Below are positions 58,801 to 64,000 of a DNA stretch of 64,000 bases, one piece after another (the stretch's first letter is position 1; each line of letters begins with the position of its first letter). The position numbers and the translations under genes were made by a program. The notes below the pieces were generated by a model. It was given only the letters and a program-made list of their open reading frames with translations. It had not been told where the DNA came from and searched no databases. The stretch is from Proteus penneri (GTDB taxonomy: Bacteria; Pseudomonadota; Gammaproteobacteria; Enterobacterales; Enterobacteriaceae), in the NCBI RefSeq assembly GCF_003144535.1, contig NZ_PHFJ01000002.1, positions 342,813 to 406,812 on the forward strand, written 5' to 3'.

Positions 58801-61800
58801 CCGATGGATTATTGCAATCAGACAGTCAGCTTAAGTTAAATACCAGACAAAATGATCTGATCAATTTAAATGGCAAAGTTATTGGTGCGACTGAAACCCA
58901 ACTTAATATTGCAGGACTTAATAACCAAAAAGGACATATTCAGGCAACTGACAAACTGGATCTTCAGTTAAACCAAAGTGAGTTAGATAATCAGCAAGGA
59001 ACACTATTATCCGCTAATAACTTACTGATTGACGGTAAAAGTATTGATAACCAACAAGGCGTTATTCTTGCGGGTAACAATACTGAAATCACGCTCAGTC
59101 AGGGATTAAATAACCAGATAGGACAGATCCAATCTCAAGAACAACTTACTGTAACGGCTCAACAGCTTGATAATCAGCAAACAGATGATGAAAACCTAGG
59201 ATTAAAAGCCAATAATATTCATATTGCAGTAAACGATTTGCTTAATCATCAAGGCGTTATTCAAGCCAGTGAACAACTCAAATTAATTCCTACTGAAAAC
59301 CTTAATAATCAGCGTGGCTTAATATCTGCTGCAATGTTAGCCATTGAAGGCAAAAACGAAAATAAATTAGCGATTGATAATAAAAAGGGACTATTAGCGG
59401 TGACACAACAGCTTCGTTTATGGGCTGAAAAGCTGAGTGGTAATGGCGAAATTATTTCGGCGGGTGGCAGTGAAATTCAATTAAAAACCGCCTTTAAGTT
59501 AGAACAAGATGCCACAATTAAAGCACAGCACTCTTTAACACTCTCTTCAGAGGATGAAATTCATAACGCTGGATTTATTTATGCGGGTGAGAGGCTTTCA
59601 CTTCAAGCGACGAACTTAAATAACAGTGAGCCAGTAGCACCATTAGAAAGTGATGATTTGGTGACGACTCGTAGCAAAAGAAGTCTCGATGATGATGAAA
59701 AACGTAATGGCGAAATTAGTGCTAAACAGCTGACATTAACTATTTCAGAAAAACTGCAAAATACAGGATTGATTGATGCTTTTGGTGGCACACTCACATT
59801 AACGGCTGATGCTATTTATAACCAAGCGGGTGGACGCATTTATGGTGATAATATCCAGCTAAAAAGCCAGCAATTTGATAATCATGCACCGTTTGAAGAT
59901 ATTGCTCCGGTATTAGCTTCTCGTGAAAATCTACAGCTATTGAGTAATACAATAAATAACCGTAATCACGCCCTTATTTACAGTGGTGGCGATATGGCTA
60001 TTGCGGGTTTTGAAACAGAAAATCTGTCAGAAAGTGTTGCCGCTGGTGTATTAAATAATGAAAGTGCATCAATTGAAGCGAGTGGAAATTTATTTGCTCA
60101 TATTTCAGAAATTAATAACCGCGATCTCTACTTAAAAATCAGTGATCCGGAAAAAGTATCTGAAGTACCAATGTATCAATTTGGTGTCGATCATAGCGGC
60201 GATAAATTTGATTCTGATGATGAGCGAATCTGGTACAACATCAATACGCGTGAGCATTTATTAAATATCAATGGTCGTCAATATAAAGACTTCTATGAAT
60301 TTAAATATAAGGTAATTACAGAAGAGTCAAAATTATTACATCGTGATCCGGCATTAATATTGGCGGGTAAAGATATTACTTTAAAAGGTGATAATTTAAA
60401 CAATATTGATAGCCATATTATCGCTGGTGGCAAGCTGATTATTGATGGTATGCATATTAATAATCAGGAAACCGCAGGTCAGCGTATTGAATACCATGAA
60501 GGTACAGCAATAAAGCATAAAAGACCGGGTAAACGTCGAGGGGGTCGTAAGAAGAGTAGCTCAACTTCACATTCCCAATATGGGCCGTTTGAGGTGGTTA
60601 CTGATTTATCATTAGGTTTATTGGAATATAAAGAAAATAGCGATCTGACCTCAGATAAACGTCCTGAATTAAGTGAACAGAGTGAAATAAAAGTATTTAC
60701 GACACGAAGATTCGGTCGGTTAATTGCTCATCATAATCAAGTCGATGTTGATACGGCGGAGCTAACCTCTATTACGCCTGAAAAAACAGATTATGATTTG
60801 GGGGATGATCTCTCATTAACAAAATATAAAGAGGGATTATTAACAGACCAAAGTGATCTTGCTCTCTTTGATAAAATAACTACAAAAAAACTTGATGAGA
60901 CGATTAATGGTAATCAATCGACAAAAATCGTATTAGAAAGTGGTGATACGGTTTCAACATTTAATGCTGAACAAACCGCAATAACGCAGCCTAATGGTGT
61001 ATTACCGGAAATAAAACGGTCAGAGAAACACCCTGAACTTCCTATTGGTAAAATAATTACAGTTCCTCAATTAGAAAAGCCAACGGAAGAGAAAACCATC
61101 GAAGTTAAAATTCAGACCGTAGCGCCTATATTAAAATTCCCTGAAAACCGTTTATTTAATGTTAATAAAGGAACCGATAGCCAATATATTGTTGAAACTG
61201 ACTCCCGCTTTACCAATAAAAGGGAGTGGTTAAGCTCAGATTATATGCAAAATGCATTATCTGTTGATCACAATAATACCCATAAGCGTATTGGCGATGG
61301 TTTTTATGAACAACGCATAATCCGTGATCAAATTATTCAGCTCACCGGCAATCAATATCTTGATGGGCATAATGATAACGAACAGCAATATCACGCTTTA
61401 ATGGATGCGGGTATTCGCTTTAGTGAAGAGTTTGGCATTAAACCAGGTGTGACATTAACCGCTGAACAGATGGCAATGATCACAACGGATATGGTGTTAT
61501 TAACCAGTAGAGAGATCACATTAGCTAATGGCTTCGTTGAAAAGGTATTAGTGCCTCAAGTTTATGCGCGTGTTCTACCCGGTGATTTACAAAACAGTGG
61601 AGCATTGCTTTCAGGTAGTGAAGTTATTTTAAATAATATTCCTGAGTTAAAAAACAAAGGCACTATTTTAAGTAAAATAGAATTACAAGCTTCAACCGAT
61701 AATTTAATTAACCAAGGGCTAATTAAAGGGCAAACGGTAGATTTACTTGCGTTGCAAGATATTCAAAATGAAGGCGGACAAATTGCAGGGCAAAACCGCA

Positions 61801-64000
61801 TTAATCTGCAAGCGGGTAATGACATTATTAGTACAGCAACTGTATCGGGTAATAATACCGATCAATGGCTAAACCGTGGTGCGGCTATTTATTTAACAGA
61901 GTCAGATGGTGAGATTACATTAAAAGCAACGCGTAATTTAGTGTTAACAGCAACAGATATTCTCGCAAGTGGTGATAACAGCCAATTGGCGTTAACCGCA
62001 GGTAAAAATATTGAATTAGGTACTATTAATACGCGTCGCCAAGAGAATATTGATTGGGATAGCAATAACTATCTGCATAAAACCACAGAAGAGGAGATTG
62101 GATCTCATCTTTATGCGGGGGATATCTCAATAGCATCGGGCGAAGATCTTCATCTTACGGCAACAGATATTCAAGCCACAGGCTCGCTAGGATTAACTGC
62201 AGGTAATGATATTTCGTTACAAAGTGGTTATTCCTCTATTGACCAAATCGCACACAGTGTGACGAAAGATAAATCATTTGGTTCTTCGGAAACTCGCACT
62301 ACACATGCTGAAATTCATAATAAACAAGCAACTGGAACAGAGCTAAAAGGAAATGAAGTTTCTATTTCTGCTGGCAATGATTTAATTGCACAGGGCAGTG
62401 AGATTATTGCGACACAAGATATCAATCTTGATGCGGGTAATCAATTATCGCTGACTACTGCAGAAGAGTTTGCTTTCCAATCTTATGAAGAAAAAATTAA
62501 AAAATCAGGCATCGGTGGTACAGGAGGCATCGGCTTTACTGTAGGTAAATCTGCATTTGAGCAGCTCAATAATAGTGATGCTGTGACTCAAAAAGGCAGT
62601 GTGATTGGTAGTACGGATGGCAATATTCGCATCAGTTCAGGGGATAATCTCACCATTGATGGCAGTGAAATGATAGCCAAAAAAGAGATATCTCTTACGG
62701 GGGATTCTGTTGATATTCTGGCTACCGAAAATAGTTACACTGAGCTAAGCAAAACTAAGACTAAGCAGAGTGGTTTTACCGTCGCACTAAGTGGTACCGC
62801 AGGAAGTGCAATCAATGGCGCTATTTCAGGTTATAAGGCATCTAAAGAAGCTGATGATAGCCAAATTAGCACACTTCAAGGTATTAAAGCAGGACTTTCT
62901 GGGACTCAGGCAGCAGGTGCGGTTGCATTAGATAATGCGCAATCTGGCACTGATAATGAGAGCACAACGTTGATTGGTGCCAATGTTGCTTATGGCAAAA
63001 GTTCTTCTGAGTCTGAACGTATACAGCAACAAAACATCGCCCAGGGCAGTAGCTTAAGTGCAGGTGAAAATCTCTCTATTACGGCAACAGGAAAAGAGCA
63101 AGGCGATATCACTATTACAGGCAGTGAGCTACAGGCTGGTGGTGATCTTACTTTAAGTGCTACGCGAGATATCACATTACAATCAGCACAAAACCAAGAG
63201 ACGATAGACAGTAAAAACAGCAGTAAAAGTGCTTCTGTTGGTGTTGGCGTCACGGTGGGCTCGGGTGGTGTTGGGGTAAATATTAATGCTAATGGTAGCC
63301 GAGCAAAAGGATTTGAAGAGGGCGACCACACCTATTACACCAATAGCACATTAAATGCAGGGCAAACGCTCACCTTACAAAGTGGCCAAGATACGACCTT
63401 AAAAGGCGCTCAAGCGCAAGGCGATAAAGTGATTGCTAAGGTGGGCGGAGATTTACATCTTGAAAGCCAGCAAGCGATTGATGATTACAAATCGAAGCAA
63501 TCGAGTGAAAGTGCGGGTGGTAGTGTCAATGTGATGGGCACGCCGGGAGGTTCGGCAAATCTTTCGTTTAGTCGCGATAAAATGGACAGCAAATACCATT
63601 CAGTGGAAGAACAAACGGGCTTATTTGCAGGCAATCAAGGGTTTGATATTACTGTGGGTAAACATACCCAGCTTGATGGTGCAGTAATTAGCAGTACCGC
63701 AGAGGCTAAAAATAATCAGCTTGATACGGGCACATTAGGCTTTAGTGATATCCATAACTACGCAGAATATAAAGTTGAGCATCAATCTGGTGGTGTAAGT
63801 ACCTCAGGGGGTGTTGAAGGCAATATGCTGGCGAATATGGGGCATGCATTAGCCATGGCAGGCAACCATAGTGACAGCGCGGAAAACACCACTCAATCTG
63901 CGGTATCACAAGGCACATGGACAGTTCGTGATAGCGATAATCAACAGCAAGATATCGCGCAATTAAGCCAAGATACCGATAACGCCCACAGCACGTTAAA
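52887..64000 (+). CDS. CdiA-like two-partner secretion toxin/adhesin, 3' end cut by window
   Basis: Open frame of 3,704 codons with no stop. Order: extended signal peptide (MNKLCYRVIYNRTRQLMVV) and hydrophobic signal to about residue 71; TPS haemagglutination domain (about 72-330) with NPAGIS at 177 and a C183-QG-C186 pair; FHA-1 beta-helix of about 20-residue repeats (about 330-2250); a variable segment from RSKRSLDDDEKR (2262), the place of the receptor-binding region; a CdiA-type block near 2767 (IVETDSRFTNKREWLSSDYM, later LVPQVYARVLPGDL); FHA-2 repeats; and the pre-toxin stretch TWTVRD...QDIAQLSQDTDNAH at about 3677. Starts behind AAGGA. The toxin tip and immunity gene lie outside. Confidence 0.93.
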   Translation, partial: MNKLCYRVIYNRTRQLMVVVSELTKSCGENNKRNTLFSSPIKSSLNSVAFILLLMQGMISFSVQASQIIADQHAPNNQQATVLQTSNGIAQINIQQPNQHGVSRNQFTQFDVDNKGAILNNSLQDTQTQLAGMVTGNPWLVKGEANVILNEINSQNPSQLNGFIEVAGKRAEIIIANPAGISCQGCGFINAVNTTLVAGKALTQDGAIAGYEINNGKIVISDRGLNDSQSDYTRILARAVEVNSRIQANKLEITTGNNTLDNNGNVISQDDSVAKQNDYAVDVALIGGMYANKIKLVGTEHGVGVRNAGEIGAEAGGLTLNENGQLINIGLIQSKAQLQINTASLNNQGIIAGDKNLALNTTGDLVNSGILQAKNNIQLKTTENVSQTALGKIVAQNNIQIDAKGYLATDKSQLGAGIDNSGNAVNPASLTLNIADDIISAGQHLSGDKINLTAKNVDISNSKTQSKDLHITASVGQIKTEFVQVNANTVMLNAKTEIINRKGEISADKLQLIAPNLIDNSEGKLSQSGSHDLKLNSVTLNNPKGEINSAGNLALNHQNLNNQHGDIQSLSRQLIIKTTALNNQKGTISLPQQGAITLKTETLLGKEGSLLTTGQFSLQGQYVDLEKATTQAKKIEISAVNLNHNDANLKQTGTELTSINVEKKLSNQRGNIQTQGALTLNAQEIDNTQGEVRTLNQSHLDITAIEAITNNKGALISSDTLKLNANILTNQQGNINADKTIDLTLNNKLDNNAGKIVSKNNSEIKANTLNNAKGEMGANGLNITLTGHADNQQGAIISQNRLRLTANNVDNSQGIIQSEKSLWLSTQDGELNNQNTHQSGGIISRGELHLNAGDINNSQGIINAKNSIDLQSKIVNSQQGKIVTQGDFTANTQGWDNTSGLIQAFNITINSNNQQLINRDTQKGQGIQATQNLRLNTGVLDNSQGDISASQLQLNTAKLGFINQFGRLTLSDHATLKTGAINNHTGLIITGKDLIIDSHQQKITNSETQKSGGIVSQGGLNIHSGDLNNQQGQILAKQQVDLQTNIVTNQSGQILSELANLTLKGISLNNSQGHLFSPQQLQLTLRDHLINRQTIDGNKGIETKGTLTINSGDIDSTQGRIVSADQLTVKSGNLVNQQGILGSLNSDLSITSKQLINDDGSISANNIIINTQGERLSNQSTKTNSQIFSRNALNMTTGELNNTKGKLISNASVNILTYGELNNTQGEISGHETLEIETKKAINNTQGSLASNKLMTLTTGSELNNTKGKITSHNALSIETQGKLDNTLGKIIARNSANVLSYGDLINYQGRLGSEKSSLTLNTHQIDNRSGVISAQGDLKLDPNKYAIDNTQTLKSGGIVSQKNITIDSGALNNQDGQLVAKYDAIINTHQQQITNNNGIISADNGTISIDSASIKNISGLIYSLKEMVINTNGQRLDNTQGVLASQTGKLLIASHELLNHAGLITANTALNINTGKQRIDNSDTATSGGIISKGELEINAGNIDNLEGKITSTAKQSLFVEDINNKKGKIGSIEERVLIESGAINNQNGLITAKTQLDITTENNQLDNSNTLSQAGIISHGALNLVTGNLNNQSGYIFSAKSLLLNSLGMSNRSGEVISQANGFKLTTQTLDNQQGTLYSADNFTLDTQGYALNNNQTLSGGIISQGKLDLKSGELNNIQGRVISDDDLNISSAKLINRQAQLGSKQGGLNLKSAELDNKKGVISASQNVVIDTQKQNINNQNGLISALTNLTIYSGQLVNQTGKITTNKQATINATDLDNRKGSIASNRHQLIINANNINNAKGLIYAVKSLTINADGKLTNTDNKATAGIITQHNLNATVKQLDNQNGLISVASMLKLISPEKLNNQQGLITVGQKTDLQTEQLNNYQGKISAGDLLTISHSNTPLINRDGALVSAGAISLNSGDIDNQQGKITALNAVTINSGELQNNQGTIYAKKELNIHSQELVNTDGLLQSDSQLKLNTRQNDLINLNGKVIGATETQLNIAGLNNQKGHIQATDKLDLQLNQSELDNQQGTLLSANNLLIDGKSIDNQQGVILAGNNTEITLSQGLNNQIGQIQSQEQLTVTAQQLDNQQTDDENLGLKANNIHIAVNDLLNHQGVIQASEQLKLIPTENLNNQRGLISAAMLAIEGKNENKLAIDNKKGLLAVTQQLRLWAEKLSGNGEIISAGGSEIQLKTAFKLEQDATIKAQHSLTLSSEDEIHNAGFIYAGERLSLQATNLNNSEPVAPLESDDLVTTRSKRSLDDDEKRNGEISAKQLTLTISEKLQNTGLIDAFGGTLTLTADAIYNQAGGRIYGDNIQLKSQQFDNHAPFEDIAPVLASRENLQLLSNTINNRNHALIYSGGDMAIAGFETENLSESVAAGVLNNESASIEASGNLFAHISEINNRDLYLKISDPEKVSEVPMYQFGVDHSGDKFDSDDERIWYNINTREHLLNINGRQYKDFYEFKYKVITEESKLLHRDPALILAGKDITLKGDNLNNIDSHIIAGGKLIIDGMHINNQETAGQRIEYHEGTAIKHKRPGKRRGGRKKSSSTSHSQYGPFEVVTDLSLGLLEYKENSDLTSDKRPELSEQSEIKVFTTRRFGRLIAHHNQVDVDTAELTSITPEKTDYDLGDDLSLTKYKEGLLTDQSDLALFDKITTKKLDETINGNQSTKIVLESGDTVSTFNAEQTAITQPNGVLPEIKRSEKHPELPIGKIITVPQLEKPTEEKTIEVKIQTVAPILKFPENRLFNVNKGTDSQYIVETDSRFTNKREWLSSDYMQNALSVDHNNTHKRIGDGFYEQRIIRDQIIQLTGNQYLDGHNDNEQQYHALMDAGIRFSEEFGIKPGVTLTAEQMAMITTDMVLLTSREITLANGFVEKVLVPQVYARVLPGDLQNSGALLSGSEVILNNIPELKNKGTILSKIELQASTDNLINQGLIKGQTVDLLALQDIQNEGGQIAGQNRINLQAGNDIISTATVSGNNTDQWLNRGAAIYLTESDGEITLKATRNLVLTATDILASGDNSQLALTAGKNIELGTINTRRQENIDWDSNNYLHKTTEEEIGSHLYAGDISIASGEDLHLTATDIQATGSLGLTAGNDISLQSGYSSIDQIAHSVTKDKSFGSSETRTTHAEIHNKQATGTELKGNEVSISAGNDLIAQGSEIIATQDINLDAGNQLSLTTAEEFAFQSYEEKIKKSGIGGTGGIGFTVGKSAFEQLNNSDAVTQKGSVIGSTDGNIRISSGDNLTIDGSEMIAKKEISLTGDSVDILATENSYTELSKTKTKQSGFTVALSGTAGSAINGAISGYKASKEADDSQISTLQGIKAGLSGTQAAGAVALDNAQSGTDNESTTLIGANVAYGKSSSESERIQQQNIAQGSSLSAGENLSITATGKEQGDITITGSELQAGGDLTLSATRDITLQSAQNQETIDSKNSSKSASVGVGVTVGSGGVGVNINANGSRAKGFEEGDHTYYTNSTLNAGQTLTLQSGQDTTLKGAQAQGDKVIAKVGGDLHLESQQAIDDYKSKQSSESAGGSVNVMGTPGGSANLSFSRDKMDSKYHSVEEQTGLFAGNQGFDITVGKHTQLDGAVISSTAEAKNNQLDTGTLGFSDIHNYAEYKVEHQSGGVSTSGGVEGNMLANMGHALAMAGNHSDSAENTTQSAVSQGTWTVRDSDNQQQDIAQLSQDTDNAHSTL
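53900..59640 (+). repeat. FHA-1 beta-helix coding repeats of CdiA-like gene
   Basis: The DNA repeats imperfectly every 60 to 66 bases. The encoded unit is about 20 residues of the form LdNxxGxIxSxxxLxLxTxxL, seen dozens of times (NQQGNI, NSQGII, NNAKGEM, NQNGLI). These form the rod that pushes the tip away from the cell. Copies have diverged enough that no exact long repeats remain. Confidence 0.85.

Noticed and set aside
53900..59640. CRISPR-like array because of regular repeats
   Set aside because: The repeats are translated, imperfect and without spacers; they are FHA beta-helix units of the CdiA-like gene.
53180..63331. Several minus-strand ORFs of 60-113 codons
   Set aside because: All are antisense to the single open CdiA-like frame; their low-complexity, Leu/Pro-rich sequences reflect the repeat composition of the other strand.

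Overview
The window is about 64 kb of AT-rich chromosome from a gammaproteobacterium of the order Enterobacterales, most probably Proteus. The evidence is gene order and protein similarity to E. coli blocks (helD-mgsA-yccU-hspQ-yccX-tusE-serT; proL-yejM-yejL-yejK-rplY-radD-rsuA-bcr-yejG; mepS-lpxT; nfo-yeiH-yeiE-lysP), the low GC content, and accessory genes of Proteus type. No identification was computed.

Layout. 1-4.1 kb is a conserved block from helD (5' end outside the window) to tRNA-Ser(UGA). 4.1-23.4 kb is a patchwork of accessory genes and gene ruins. It holds an integrase remnant directly after the tRNA, an orphan lipoprotein, a Fur-controlled siderophore-binding protein, cbpA-cbpM, an AbgA-like amidohydrolase with a LysR regulator, a C69 dipeptidase, a Rob-like regulator, a lysozyme-inhibitor-like protein, a cold-shock gene with a cold-box leader, a lipid A acyltransferase, a methyltransferase, and a nucleotidyltransferase between related palindromes. 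Pseudogenes of an alpha/beta hydrolase, an SMI1/KNR4 protein, a 5'-nucleotidase and a hexapeptide acetyltransferase lie among them. On the minus strand at about 19.45-19.54 kb is a recognisable RyhB small RNA behind a Fur box, next to a 53-residue small protein with its own Fur-like box.

23.4-43.9 kb is mostly housekeeping: tRNA-Pro(GGG), yejM-yejL, yejK, rplY, radD, rsuA, bcr, yejG, mepS, lpxT (frameshifted in a T8 run), two small fimbrial-like secreted paralogues, yeiP, mtr, a Nudix hydrolase, an orphan fruK, nfo, yeiH, yeiE and lysP. 44.3-48.4 kb is an iron-siderophore uptake operon (FecCD permease, ATPase) followed by a TonB-dependent receptor that is frameshifted in an A-run; no binding-protein gene lies in this operon, while an orphan binding protein lies about 38 kb upstream. 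48.4-50.7 kb is the putrescine importer plaP with a long, attenuator-like leader: a 16-codon peptide ORF, a strong intrinsic terminator, then a 69-codon ORF that overlaps the plaP start.

51.1 kb to the end is a two-partner secretion locus: a TpsB/CdiB-type outer-membrane transporter and the first 3,704 codons of a giant CdiA-like TpsA protein. The window ends in its pre-toxin part, so the toxin tip and any immunity gene are outside.

The parts most worth following up are the plaP leader, the RyhB/Fur cluster, the two homopolymer frameshifts (sequencing error, decay or phase switching) and the unseen CDI toxin end.
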